IMG/VR virus record: IMGVR_UViG_3300028859_000013
Location: 47,324 to 111,323 of that record
Strand: one strand, 5' to 3'
DNA from: a virus
Length of the DNA stretch: 64,000 nt
Part shown: piece after piece, positions 18,323 to 27,109 of the stretch
Position numbering within the stretch: the first letter of the stretch is position 1
Layout: each line of letters begins with the position of its first letter
Made by a program: the position numbers and the translations under genes
Notes under the pieces: generated by a model
Database searches by the model: none
Told to the model about the DNA's origin: nothing
Seen by the model: the letters and a program-made list of their open reading frames with translations, nothing else

Positions 18323-19760
18323 TTTTAACTGTTGATGTTGCAATTTTTCCAGTTCCGTCAGTTACTTTTACAGTATAATTTGAAATCTCAATTAATGGTG
18401 TTATCAAAGTTTTAGATATATATGGTATATATGGTGTTAATGTTCTAGTACCATCGTCATAATCAAGATTAGGATCATTTGCTATTATATTGCCATATGA
18501 ATCTGTCCATTCAAATGTATAATTATAATCACCTCCATTTGCTGTTACACTTAGAATTGCTATTTGATTAATTTTTACATGATCAGGATTTGCTGTTGCT
18601 GTTATTTTAAATTGTACATTATCTGAACGTTTTTTTATTTTATTAAATAATGCTATTATAACCGCTAAAATAGCGAATATACTTGTTATAGAATCAGTTA
18701 TAGATTTAATTATTGCTAATATTCCTGTAATGGTTGCAATTATACCTACCAAAAATGTCATAGGTAATAAATAACCTATTATATCAAATGATGCTAAAAA
18801 AGGAAATATTTCACCTATTTTTGATTTTAAAGTTTTTATTGCCATCATCATAGTTTTTACAGCGGTTAATGCTGTTGGCATTCCAGCTCCAAATGGTAAT
18901 ATTATAACTGATGATACTAATGATGTTAGTGCTAATGCTATAGTTACTGTAGTATCAGCTATCAAATCAATAAATTCTCCTAATTTTATACCTAATTGTA
19001 TTAATGAATCTTTTAATTCTTTTATCCATTTATCAATTTGCTTTGATATTGGATGTGAATCATCAATAGGTTTGTGATAATTATCGTCTGTTGGTTTTGA
19101 TACACAACTTGGATCTAAAATATCATTATCATATAAAATTCCATTTTTATAATATAATTTTCCATATATAAATAATTGAGCATCTTCTTCTGTCATTAAT
19201 GGATTTGATATTAATAATACCTTTTTAGCTGTTTGTCTTTTTGTTAACAATAAAGGTTCAATAGTATTCCATAAAATAGTTGTCACATCTTTTATTGCAG
19301 ATAATCCTAATCCTTGTAGAATAATCATATCATTCTTTATTCCATCTATAATCTTTGTTAATTCATCCGTACCTAAACTTATAGTATTACCTGTTATTCC
19401 AGATGTTACTCCTGATATTATCGTTGTTCCTGATGTTGATCCTGACCTTGCTATAGCATCTATACTAAAATTTGATGTTGTATTATTACTTGATGTTATA
19501 CCTGATATAGATGAATTGTAAGTACCGTCATAGTAACCTGTAAATGGATATATCATAAATGGATTACTTGTTGTATAATTTTGATATCTATTTATATCAC
19601 TTTTAATTGTTTGTATTGCTCCATCTATTCCATGATATTCAATTCCATTAATTGAAGGATTGAAGTCCGAAGAAAATAGTTTAGTATCTATAACTACTCC
19701 ATTATATCTTATTTCTATATAAATTGTATCTCCTACTATATGACCTATAAATTCGAACAT
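18309..19760 (-). CDS. Large protein with membrane-active centre and Ig/PKD-like C-terminus
   Basis: 483 residues. The N-terminal third is rich in S, T, N and G (ITSSNNTTSNF; ISGVTSGITGNT). Residues about 255-385 hold several hydrophobic segments (LVSSVIILPFGAGMP, IGYLLPMTFLVGIIATITG, SIFAILAVIIALF). The last 90 residues are an Ig- or PKD-like domain (ILSVTANGGDYNYTFEWTD, then NYTVKVTDGTG). It might be a virion protein that inserts into the host membrane, or a tail adhesin. A late-type element lies 20 bases upstream. Function not recognised. Confidence 0.6.
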   Translation of the reverse strand: MFEFIGHIVGDTIYIEIRYNGVVIDTKLFSSDFNPSINGIEYHGIDGAIQTIKSDINRYQNYTTSNPFMIYPFTGYYDGTYNSSISGITSSNNTTSNFSIDAIARSGSTSGTTIISGVTSGITGNTISLGTDELTKIIDGIKNDMIILQGLGLSAIKDVTTILWNTIEPLLLTKRQTAKKVLLISNPLMTEEDAQLFIYGKLYYKNGILYDNDILDPSCVSKPTDDNYHKPIDDSHPISKQIDKWIKELKDSLIQLGIKLGEFIDLIADTTVTIALALTSLVSSVIILPFGAGMPTALTAVKTMMMAIKTLKSKIGEIFPFLASFDIIGYLLPMTFLVGIIATITGILAIIKSITDSITSIFAILAVIIALFNKIKKRSDNVQFKITATANPDHVKINQIAILSVTANGGDYNYTFEWTDSYGNIIANDPNLDYDDGTRTLTPYIPYISKTLITPLIEISNYTVKVTDGTGKIATSTVKISRD

Positions 19761-19780
19761 ATTAATTTTTTAATTTTAAA

Positions 19781-19793
19781 TATATATATAAAA
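19781..19793 (-). promoter_or_regulatory. Putative late promoter, reverse strand
   Basis: Reads TTTTATATATATA on the reverse strand and ends 20 bases before the start at 19760. Confidence 0.4.
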
Positions 19794-19847
19794 ATATTAA
19801 TGTTATATTTCATTTTTAAATTTTTATATATAAAATAAAATTTTTAT

Positions 19848-21086
19848 ATGAAAAATATATATTCAAAAAATGAATTTTTAAATATTCATAATGATAGTAA
19901 TTTAACAAATGAAGGATTATTTAATTTTATAGGTAAATTATTTAATACTATTTCAACTTACATAAAAAAAGTAAAAGGAGGACAAGAAATTCAAGATATT
20001 TATAATAAATTTCTAACAAAAATTAATGATGATATTAAAAAGAAAGTTCAAGTAGATTTAAGTTTAACTGCAGATAATCAAATAAAAACTACTATAACTA
20101 CTACGATAGCAACTACTCCAATAGTTACTACAAATACTACTACAGTACCTGTAAAAGAAAATAATATCGTAAGGGTACATTTAAAAAATAAATTAAATGA
20201 AGCAGATGTTGCGACAGCAGTTAATAACGTGAAAAATGTAGTAAATCAAGCTAAAGATGCTATAAATCCAAGCATAGAAAAAAAAGAAGCAGGAACAAAT
20301 GTAAAAATGACTATAGATGCATTAAAGAGCAAAGGTAATCTTATTCAACAAATAATTGATACAGACGCTGCTGTTGCAAGAAATGAAATGAATAGAGTAC
20401 TAGCTAAGTATGGTGGACAAGAAAAAAATCCAAAATTAGCTGTTATTATAGGAAATAAAATAGATGAGTTTAAATTAGCATATTTAAATGCTAAAATAAA
20501 AATATATGACGCTGGCGGAGATAGAACAGCTTCACTTGCTGTAGCTAAAAATAGAGATGTATTATCTAAACAATTAGATGAAAAATGGAAAAACTTATCA
20601 AAAGAACAGCCTGCTGGTCAATCAACAGATTTAAAAATTGGAGATACTGTTAAATTTCATTCTGATGCGTTGAATAAAGATGTTGAAGAAAAAATAATTA
20701 AAGTTGAAGGAGATACGTTAACATTTAAAGGAGATAAAGGAGATTTTACTAAAAAGAAAACTGAGGTAACTAAAATAGTACCAGTAGAAACCCCTGCTAA
20801 ACCTGTTGAATTTAAAGTTGGAGATAAAATTACTTGGAAGCCAGATGGTCAAGATAAAGAAATTATTAGAACTATAACAAAAGTAGATAAAGATATATTA
20901 ACTTTTAAGCAAGGAGATGAACAAGATGGACAAGAGCAAACTAAAAAATCAAGTGATGTTAAAAAAATAGAAGCACAGCCAGCGTCAGCACAAGTTCAGA
21001 AAGCAGCGCCAATAACACCTGCAGCACCAATTACACCTGCAGCACCAATTACACCTGCAGCGCCAATAACACCTGCAGCAAAATAA
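19848..21086 (+). CDS. Modular protein with two SH3-like domains and APITPA repeats
   Basis: 412 residues. It starts MKNIYSKNEFLNIHND, a weak leader. A T-rich linker lies near residues 80-105. A LKNKLNEADV site near residue 120 contains LNE-A, a possible prohead protease site. There is a helical region at 125-250, then two related SH3/KOW-like modules (LKIGDTVKFHSD and FKVGDKITWKPDG) at about 262-310 and 323-375, and a C-terminal run of four APITPA units. It is probably a virion or internal head component. It pairs with the following gene, which has a similar T-rich linker. Confidence 0.65.
   Translation: MKNIYSKNEFLNIHNDSNLTNEGLFNFIGKLFNTISTYIKKVKGGQEIQDIYNKFLTKINDDIKKKVQVDLSLTADNQIKTTITTTIATTPIVTTNTTTVPVKENNIVRVHLKNKLNEADVATAVNNVKNVVNQAKDAINPSIEKKEAGTNVKMTIDALKSKGNLIQQIIDTDAAVARNEMNRVLAKYGGQEKNPKLAVIIGNKIDEFKLAYLNAKIKIYDAGGDRTASLAVAKNRDVLSKQLDEKWKNLSKEQPAGQSTDLKIGDTVKFHSDALNKDVEEKIIKVEGDTLTFKGDKGDFTKKKTEVTKIVPVETPAKPVEFKVGDKITWKPDGQDKEIIRTITKVDKDILTFKQGDEQDGQEQTKKSSDVKKIEAQPASAQVQKAAPITPAAPITPAAPITPAAPITPAAK
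21006..21080 (+). repeat. 18-base tandem repeat encoding APITPA
   Basis: Four near-identical copies of an 18-base unit (core CCAATAACACCTGCAGCA, alternating with CCAATTACACCTGCAGCA) at the 3' end of the gene. Only third-position changes separate the copies. An ATAAA pentamer run follows at 21083-21109. Confidence 0.85.
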
Positions 21087-21110
21087 AATAAAATAAAATA
21101 AAATAAAATA

Positions 21111-22001
21111 ATGAATATAATATTATATAATAATTTTTTAATAGAGAATGCTGAATCTTCTATATCTGATTTTTTGAAAACTCAATATAATCATATATTT
21201 CCAGATCCTACTCAATCATTAAATAATCTATTTTCTGATTTTAATAAAAAATTATATACAGAAAAAAATATTTCTAATTTATATCAGATGTATTTGAAAT
21301 CAAGTCAAACTCTTACTCAAAATGAAATTAATAATGCTACTGATATTATTGGAGTAGATAAAATATTAACAGAAAGCATTAAATATTTTTATTTTTCTTT
21401 GAAACCAATTATAAATAAATTACAAAATGATCAATTTACAGTTACTGAAATATTTGGAAGATCAAGGGATAAAAGATTAGCTACATTAATGAGTTATTCC
21501 GAAGATCAATTTACAAATGCAGCAGCAACATATGCATCAACAGTAATTACCGAAATTAAAACATCTGCAGGTATAAATTCAAATACAGGTACAACTACTA
21601 CTAACACTACTAGTGTGAATCCAAATACTAGTACCAATACTACAACTGTTATACAAACTACATCAGAATCTATAACAGATAGAATAAACTATAAAATTAA
21701 TAGAATATTAGAAGCCGATAATATTGTTAATAATACAAATTTAATAAATTATAAGAAATCTGCAATAAATTGGATAAATATATCATTATTTGATATGATA
21801 AAACCTAAAATTCAGTTATTGAGTCAAATAAGTGCTAATACAAGTAATAGCGTTGATCAATTATCAACTCAAATGAAAGGTACAACTAACGAAAATGCAA
21901 AAAAGATTATTCTTAATAAAATTCTTAATATGAATAAAGAAGAATTACAAACATTAGTAAATACATTAGGATTAACAAAAGAGCAATTGGGAGATTTATA
22001 A
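21111..22001 (+). CDS. Leader-A helical protein with T-rich linker
   Basis: 296 residues. It starts MNIILYNNFLIENAES, a type A leader (NFLIE-N). Helical segments flank a linker of T, N and S at about residues 160-185, after which a second helical domain begins (SITDRINYKINRILEAD). It follows the 412-residue protein after a pentamer run and shares its plan, so the two may be partners in the head interior. No catalytic motif. Confidence 0.65.
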   Translation: MNIILYNNFLIENAESSISDFLKTQYNHIFPDPTQSLNNLFSDFNKKLYTEKNISNLYQMYLKSSQTLTQNEINNATDIIGVDKILTESIKYFYFSLKPIINKLQNDQFTVTEIFGRSRDKRLATLMSYSEDQFTNAAATYASTVITEIKTSAGINSNTGTTTTNTTSVNPNTSTNTTTVIQTTSESITDRINYKINRILEADNIVNNTNLINYKKSAINWINISLFDMIKPKIQLLSQISANTSNSVDQLSTQMKGTTNENAKKIILNKILNMNKEELQTLVNTLGLTKEQLGDL

Positions 22002-22014
22002 AAAACTAAATAAA

Positions 22015-22263
22015 ATGAAAATATAAAAATTTGAAGCATATAAATATAGAGGTAAAAAATTAGATATTATAAATAGAAAGGAATTTATAAGTGTAATTTC
22101 TTCATCTTTTGCATCTGATATGTTTGAATTCCAAAATAATGGAAATAGTTATTATACTGATTCAGAAATTTTACTAATTTATTTGATGAATAATGAAACA
22201 GGAGAAGAAAAAACAATTAGATTGGATTTATCTGATATGGGAATTGAAATAGGTAGTATTTAA
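22015..22263 (+). pseudogene. 5' part of a leader gene, in-frame stop, split by TnpB element
   Basis: The frame reads MKI, TAA (22024-22026), then KFEAYKYRGKKLDI and on to a stop at 22261. The stop sits inside what should be a type B leader. The matching 3' end of such a gene, closing in KFNI, lies beyond the mobile element at 23613-23760. The gene was therefore probably one KFNI-family member interrupted by insertion and also hit by a nonsense change. Confidence 0.6.
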
Positions 22264-22279
22264 TATCTTTAATTAAATC

Positions 22280-23612
22280 AATGAAAAACAATGATTTTTT
22301 AATGAATATTTTCATTAAAATTATTATAAACTTTAAATTAAAATAATACTATAAATTAAATGTTAAAGGCAATTAAAATAAGACTGTATCCAAGTGAAGA
22401 TAAAATTATTGATATAAATAAATTGATTGGATCTGCACGATTTGTTTATAACAAATGTCTTAGTTTTAAATCAATTGAATATGGGTTATTTAATACTTCA
22501 ACAGGCATAGGTCAAACAAACAAACACTACATAGAATTAAAAACTAAATATTCATGGCTTGGTGAAGCACACTCAAAGGTAATGCAACAATCCATGATGA
22601 ATCTTGAACAGGCCTTTAGTAATTTCTTTAAAGACCTAAAGAAAGGTGATAAAAAGATCGGAGTTGGTTACCCAGACTTCAAGAAAAAGAAATTTAAAGA
22701 AACATGTAGATTTCCAAGTGATGCGATATCAAGTGTCAAAGGAAATAGAATTAATATCATTAAATCTTTAAAAAATATTCATTTTAAATGTTCCGTAAGT
22801 GATGAAAAATACCTAAACAAACATCAAAAAGAAATTAAATCAGGGACGTTAACTAAGACTAAATCAGGACATTATATATTTAGTATTTTAATTGATCGTC
22901 CAAATAAAACTTTAAAGAAAGCTACAAATGATGTCATTGGTTTAGATTTAGGCATTAAGGATTTCATCGTAACGTCCGAAGGACAAAAGTATGAAAATCT
23001 TAAAATTAAAAGAAAGAATGAAGTCAAATTATCAAGACTTTACAGGCAATTATCAAGAAAAAAGAAAGGTTCGAAGAATAAAAATAAGACAAGGATAAAG
23101 CTTGCTAAGTTTCATGAAAAATTAAATAATCAAAAAGAATACTACTTACATCAAACGGTGAATCAAATCCTTAGTGAAAACCAAACTATCGGTATTGAAA
23201 ACCTTAATGTAAAAGGCATGATGAAAAATCATAATTTAGCTAAATCTATCCAGGAAGTGTCCTGGTCAAGGTTTAGAACGATATTAACCTATAAATCTGA
23301 ATGGTATAACCGTGAAGTAATTGTTGTTGATAGATTTTTCGCTTCCACTAAACTATGTAGTGAGTGTGGTTACAAAAATGATGACTTGACGTTGAAAGAT
23401 AGATTCTGGATTTGCCCTAAGTGCGGTAAATTACATGATCGTGACATCAATTCAGGAATAAATATTAAAATAGAAGTAATTAGAATTAAAATAGGACTGA
23501 GTTCACCCAAATCAACGCTTCAGGAGAGTAAATCCATTAGATCCTCTGTGAATGAAGAAACAAACAGTAAAAGACCTAAAATGATTAAACAGTGATTTCA
23601 TTGTTTTTCATT
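22280..23612 (+). mobile_element. TnpB-only IS200/IS605-type element
   Basis: A 15-base inverted repeat (AATGAAAAACAATGA at 22280-22294; its complement at 23598-23612) brackets a tnpB gene. No tnpA is present, so it is a non-autonomous IS1341-like element. True ends may lie a few bases outside the repeats. In TnpB systems a guide RNA usually covers the gene's 3' end and right end, with the guide reading into flanking DNA after about 23612. Confidence 0.7.
22360..23595 (+). CDS. tnpB: RNA-guided nuclease TnpB (IS605 OrfB family)
   Basis: 411 residues, usual family length. The N-terminal OrfB helix-turn-helix region begins MLKAIKIRLYPS. The RuvC-like triad is visible: D196 in GLDLGIKDF, E280 in IGIENLNVKGM and D362 in HDRDINSGINI. 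A zinc finger (CSECGY, CPKCGK) lies between the last two. The known role is RNA-guided cleavage of the empty site, which keeps the element in place. Base composition is clearly less AT-rich than its neighbours, so it came recently from outside, and the gene looks intact. Confidence 0.9.
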   Translation: MLKAIKIRLYPSEDKIIDINKLIGSARFVYNKCLSFKSIEYGLFNTSTGIGQTNKHYIELKTKYSWLGEAHSKVMQQSMMNLEQAFSNFFKDLKKGDKKIGVGYPDFKKKKFKETCRFPSDAISSVKGNRINIIKSLKNIHFKCSVSDEKYLNKHQKEIKSGTLTKTKSGHYIFSILIDRPNKTLKKATNDVIGLDLGIKDFIVTSEGQKYENLKIKRKNEVKLSRLYRQLSRKKKGSKNKNKTRIKLAKFHEKLNNQKEYYLHQTVNQILSENQTIGIENLNVKGMMKNHNLAKSIQEVSWSRFRTILTYKSEWYNREVIVVDRFFASTKLCSECGYKNDDLTLKDRFWICPKCGKLHDRDINSGINIKIEVIRIKIGLSSPKSTLQESKSIRSSVNEETNSKRPKMIKQ

Positions 23613-23760
23613 ATTTTACCGAACTATGGAATGGTATGATGAAGATGAGATAGAAAACCATGATGATTTAGGAGTATTTACTCCAGAAAGAAATTTAGAT
23701 GAAGATATAACAAAAGCATATAAATCTAATAAAAAAGATTTTACAAAATTTAACATATAA
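23613..23760 (+). pseudogene. 3' part of the split KFNI-family gene
   Basis: An open stretch from the element edge reads MEWYDEDEIENHDD, later ERNLDEDITKAYKSNKKDF, and ends TKFNI then stop. It has no plausible start of its own. It completes the gene begun at 22015. Confidence 0.55.
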
Positions 23761-23792
23761 AATAATTTAAACATTATTTATAAAAAATAATA

Positions 23793-24838
23793 ATGATTAT
23801 CCGCAAAGTATGCAGTTCTAAATTTTAACTTTACTGTATGTTAAATGTTTAAAGTTTGATTCGTAAGATGCGGTAACAGCGAGTAATCTTTCAAAGGGGT
23901 CAAGGGGTATTTTGATCCGATTGAATTTGTAGCAAAATTCATTCAAATACCCTTGAAGGAATTCTGATTTTATACCGTGATACATATCATCAATCAATGA
24001 TTTTGCATTACTTATGGCTATGTGTACCCAAGGCAGTACCTTAGCGATTTTTTCAGGTGGAACAACCGAAGCATCGTGTTGGGCAAAATGGTCTTTGAAG
24101 TTCGTGTATGAGGTAGAGCCGTCAGTTGTAATTTTTGCATCTTTATCTATCGATGTATTTGCTTTCTGATCTATAGTTACTGCTTTTAAGTCGGGAATAA
24201 CTATCATTTTCAGATGATTGACCCGTTTAGGCTTTTGTGGGTTTTTGGGATTTTCAACCTGCTCACTTTCGACCATTACAAGTACTTTGCTTTTTTTCTG
24301 ACTGCCACGTCCACGTTTCAATGGTTCGTTTTTTCCTTTTTCATCTCGTTCGGTAGAGAAAAAGCCTTCATCAAGTTCTATCATCCCGGACAAGGTATAT
24401 TGGGCATCGCGTTGCCCCATTACACTACGGATCTTATGAAGCATTTCCCAAATGGGTTGATATCGTTTATGACCTAATTGTCGTTGCATCTCAGAGGCTG
24501 AAAAAGTCTTTTTTGTACTTGTCATCAAATGAATGGCTTTAAACCAATATAAAAAAGGCAATTTAGAACCGTGCATAATAGTGCCTGAACGTAAAGACCT
24601 ACGACAATGACAGGATTTACATTCAAAATGCATCGAAGCAGGTAACCATGTATGCTCTTTATTACCGCAATGAGGACATACAATACCGGATTTAATCCGC
24701 ATCTCTTTGAATTTTTCAATACAAACGGCTTCATTTGGGAAGTGTTTGTCAAAGTCTAATAGTTTCATATAACTGTTGATTTATTACTCTAAAGATACGA
24801 AATATTCTTGACAAAATGTGTTAAATGCGGATAATCAT
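23793..24838 (-). mobile_element. IS1595-type insertion sequence
   Basis: A 13-base terminal inverted repeat (ATGATTATCCGCA at 23793-23805; complement at 24826-24838) surrounds one transposase. The flanks are AT-rich; ATAATAAT on the left and ATAAAAAT on the right could be an imperfect 8-base target duplication. It sits between two genes and appears to break none. Confidence 0.8.
23818..24768 (-). CDS. IS1595-family (ISXO2-like) transposase
   Basis: 316 residues. An N-terminal zinc ribbon (CPHCG near 32, CKSCHC near 51) and DDE-type motifs IELDEGFFS, DGSTSY and HIAISNAKSLIDDMYHG mark the ISXO2-like transposase family, with the usual YLNEFCYKFNR end. It catalyses cut-and-paste movement of the surrounding element. 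Composition is much closer to a moderate-GC host than to the phage, so transfer was recent. A TATCTTTA box lies upstream at 24790-24797. Confidence 0.9.
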   Translation of the reverse strand: MKLLDFDKHFPNEAVCIEKFKEMRIKSGIVCPHCGNKEHTWLPASMHFECKSCHCRRSLRSGTIMHGSKLPFLYWFKAIHLMTSTKKTFSASEMQRQLGHKRYQPIWEMLHKIRSVMGQRDAQYTLSGMIELDEGFFSTERDEKGKNEPLKRGRGSQKKSKVLVMVESEQVENPKNPQKPKRVNHLKMIVIPDLKAVTIDQKANTSIDKDAKITTDGSTSYTNFKDHFAQHDASVVPPEKIAKVLPWVHIAISNAKSLIDDMYHGIKSEFLQGYLNEFCYKFNRIKIPLDPFERLLAVTASYESNFKHLTYSKVKI

Positions 24839-24865
24839 AAAAATAATATAACAAATAAAAATAAT

Positions 24866-25612
24866 ATGATATTTAAAAGATATAACGATTTTTTGGTAGA
24901 AAATGCATTATTTAAAGGTGATTATGATAGATATGACAATTACTTTGATGATATAGAAAATAATAAAAAAACATTAAAAAATTTTGATATTGAGATAAAT
25001 TTATTGATTTCTAGATTTAAAAATCTGGATTATACTAAAATAAAGTTTAGTAAATCAAGATATAAGGATGATGAAAATTTTGAAATAAAATTTCCTATTG
25101 AGATAAAGACTTTAATTACTCCTTTTGACGGATTATTACAAGAAATAGAAAATAGAAATGATGTATTATATCATAAAATAATTAATTCATATTTTAATGG
25201 AAATGAACCAATTTTTTTATTTGATGTTCAAATAGAAAGAAATTATTTTAATAAATTTCATTTTCCAGTTGATTTACCAGTAATTTTTAGAAATCTTGGA
25301 TTAGGTAAGAAAATAATCAAAGCAGCAATATACAATTTTGAATATTTATTATTTACAAAAGAAGATGACTCATTTGAACTAAAAACCACAGTTCATTCTA
25401 TCACAGAAATGAAAGATGTATATTCTTTCATGAAAGAACAAAATATATTAATATTTAAAGATGACTTTGATTTAATTAAAAAAATATTACCTAAGTTTTT
25501 TAGTGATGATTATGATAATAAATATACATTAGATGAAGATTTTTTTATTAAATATAAAGATGAAATAACTAACGATGAATTTTTATCAGAATTATATAAA
25601 AATAAATTATAA
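24866..25612 (+). CDS. Leader-A protein of unknown function
   Basis: 248 residues from the ATG at 24866. An earlier in-frame ATG at 24818 lies inside the IS element, and only the later start gives the leader MIFKRYNDFLVENALF (type A, FLVE-N). The body is rich in F, D, K and I with alternating strands and helices (LPVIFRNLGLGKKIIKAAIYNFEYL). No motif recognised. It probably lost its upstream promoter region to the insertion. Confidence 0.6.
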   Translation: MIFKRYNDFLVENALFKGDYDRYDNYFDDIENNKKTLKNFDIEINLLISRFKNLDYTKIKFSKSRYKDDENFEIKFPIEIKTLITPFDGLLQEIENRNDVLYHKIINSYFNGNEPIFLFDVQIERNYFNKFHFPVDLPVIFRNLGLGKKIIKAAIYNFEYLLFTKEDDSFELKTTVHSITEMKDVYSFMKEQNILIFKDDFDLIKKILPKFFSDDYDNKYTLDEDFFIKYKDEITNDEFLSELYKNKL

Positions 25613-25626
25613 AAATATCTAAAATA

Positions 25627-25658
25627 TTTTGATATATAAAATGTATTTATTATCTTTG
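25627..25658 (+). promoter_or_regulatory. Host-type (Bacteroidetes) promoter
   Basis: TTTTG at 25627-25631, 19 bases of spacer, and TATCTTTG at 25651-25658 match the Bacteroidetes -33 TTTG and -7 TAnnTTTG pattern, 18 bases before the ATG at 25677. Probably an early promoter. Confidence 0.65.
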
Positions 25659-25676
25659 TGACTTAAAAATTAAATC

Positions 25677-26027
25677 ATGAATATAATAAATTTTTTATTT
25701 TATAAATCAGAAAAAACTATGCACATAAATAGTACAGATATTGATAATTGTACTAGATATAAAGATAAATGGATCCAACCTTATACAGAAGTTATTAAAA
25801 ATAAAATAATTACTGATTCTAATAAAATGATAGATGAAGTGAATTTGAAATATAAAAGAAAAAATAAAAAAGAACTTATTATTGAAATAACTTTATGCTT
25901 AAATAGAATAGATAGAAACTATGATGATCACGGAATTAGTAATAAACAATATCAAGCAGAATTTGAGCATTTTATAAAATCAACAATACTAATATATAAA
26001 AATAACGTAATATATGAAAGTAGATAA
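25677..26027 (+). CDS. Hypothetical early protein
   Basis: 116 residues, basic, not recognised (DIDNCTRYKDKWIQPYTEV; YKRKNKKELIIEITLCLNRI). It is the first gene after a clear host-type promoter, so probably expressed early. Its 3' end overlaps the next start by 14 bases. It lacks the head-type leader, which fits an early rather than a virion protein. Confidence 0.6.
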   Translation: MNIINFLFYKSEKTMHINSTDIDNCTRYKDKWIQPYTEVIKNKIITDSNKMIDEVNLKYKRKNKKELIIEITLCLNRIDRNYDDHGISNKQYQAEFEHFIKSTILIYKNNVIYESR

Positions 26028-26421
26028 ATTTAATGAGACATACGAAGAAATAATTCATATTGAAGGTAATGATGTATCAAATGATTCAGTACCAATAACA
26101 AATAATCGTGATATATTAACTTATATGGTTAATATTCAAACTGATGCATTTAAATCTCATAAATTAGTATTAACTAGTAATTTAATTGAACCTTTAACAA
26201 AAATTTTTGGTACTCAAAATAAAACAATGAGACTTGAGTTTATGACAAAGTTGTGGGTTTTAAAATTTAAAGATTTGACATTTAATGTTTATACAGCAAA
26301 GAATAGAGGAACATCTTATGAAGTTTGTGACTATTCATATGAAGATATTCGTACAGATAAATTATTAACAAAAAAAATTATAGAATTTTTAGATGAATTG
26401 TATAAATTAATAAACGAATAA
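26014..26421 (+). CDS. Leader-bearing hypothetical protein
   Basis: 135 residues, start MKVDKFNETYEE, a variant leader (KFNE) also seen at 7639 and 61826. A beta-rich centre (LVLTSNLIEPLTKIF, LEFMTKLWVLKFKDLTF) follows. It overlaps the gene before it and lies five bases ahead of the next. Function unknown. Confidence 0.55.
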   Translation: MKVDKFNETYEEIIHIEGNDVSNDSVPITNNRDILTYMVNIQTDAFKSHKLVLTSNLIEPLTKIFGTQNKTMRLEFMTKLWVLKFKDLTFNVYTAKNRGTSYEVCDYSYEDIRTDKLLTKKIIEFLDELYKLINE

Positions 26422-26426
26422 ATAAT

Positions 26427-26768
26427 ATGAAAAAAGCTTATATCGTAAAACTAATTGATGGCGATAATGATACCATTATGAAACTTGTTGATCAGGAAAC
26501 TTGGAATTGGATAAATTTAGATAAATCTGGACAACCAACTCCTACTAAGGTGAAAAAATTTAAATTTTTTGCTACTGCTACTGGTGGTAGATGGGATGAT
26601 AAATTGTGTCCAGATTCAATCCGAGAACGGATCAAAAATGATACAGAATTAAATAATTGTATTTTTGATGGTGTTTGGATAACAGAAGGTACTTGGAACA
26701 ACGATAGAGCTATATTAGCACCAGCATTAGAAGATAATAACGAAGATTTTAAAAATAGAAAAAAATGA
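26427..26768 (+). CDS. Hypothetical protein
   Basis: 113 residues with a conserved look and several tryptophans (ETWNWINLDKSGQPTP, GGRWDDKLC, DGVWITEGTWNND). I do not recognise the family. Last of three closely spaced forward genes behind the promoter at 25627. Confidence 0.55.
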   Translation: MKKAYIVKLIDGDNDTIMKLVDQETWNWINLDKSGQPTPTKVKKFKFFATATGGRWDDKLCPDSIRERIKNDTELNNCIFDGVWITEGTWNNDRAILAPALEDNNEDFKNRKK

Positions 26769-26840
26769 CTTTTTTTATATAATATATAAGAAAGTAGAAA
26801 ATAAAATAAACAAAATACAAATTTAAATATATACAATATC

Positions 26841-26939
26841 ATGAACAACATTAGTAGAAATATCACAGCAGTCACAACAACAACTACCCCCGCAGGAGGC
26901 AGACCAGTCGTGTATTTGGGTGATAATAATCTAAGTTGA
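26841..26939 (+). CDS. Short peptide gene
   Basis: A 32-residue frame: MNNISRNITAVTTTTT, then PAGGRPVVYLGDNNLS. Its composition is unlike the surrounding AT-rich noise (GC-richer centre), it has an A-rich leader and it is followed by a terminator, which supports a real gene. Function unknown. Confidence 0.45.
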   Translation: MNNISRNITAVTTTTTPAGGRPVVYLGDNNLS

Positions 26940-26968
26940 TATTTTTATAAAATATTTTAATAGTGTTA

Positions 26969-27002
26969 AAAACCCAAAGATGATTATTCAACTTTGGGTT
27001 TT
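26969..27002 (+). terminator. Terminator before the tRNA cluster
   Basis: AAAACCCAAAG, a 12-base loop, CTTTGGGTTTT and further T residues. Confidence 0.8.
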
Positions 27003-27022
27003 TTCTTTTTAAATAATTAATT

Positions 27023-27100
27023 GGTCCTGTATTGGCAGAATTTCCTAAATTCTATGTGCATAATGGAATGAAAATGAGAGTTCAAATCTCTTCTGGACTA
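27023..27100 (+). tRNA. tRNA-Arg(CCT)-like, atypical architecture
   Basis: Acceptor GGTCCTG pairs with CTGGACT (one U-U mismatch) and the T arm GAGAG/CTCTT is normal. A perfect five-base anticodon-type stem AGAAT/ATTCT with loop TTCCTAA (anticodon CCT) starts only seven bases after the acceptor stem. The usual D arm is missing, and 22 bases containing GTGCATAATGGA lie between anticodon arm and T arm. CA follows the discriminator A. The copy at 27273 has the same odd plan. Confidence 0.55.
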
Positions 27101-27109
27101 CAATAAACA

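Noticed and set aside
21083-21109. ATAAA pentamer run as a functional repeat
   Set aside because: Short, in the gap between two genes of an extremely AT-rich genome; most simply replication slippage.
22360-24768. Prophage integration module or integrase
   Set aside because: The only recombinases are TnpB and an IS1595 transposase, both with their own element ends; no integrase or attachment site is seen, which fits a virulent phage.
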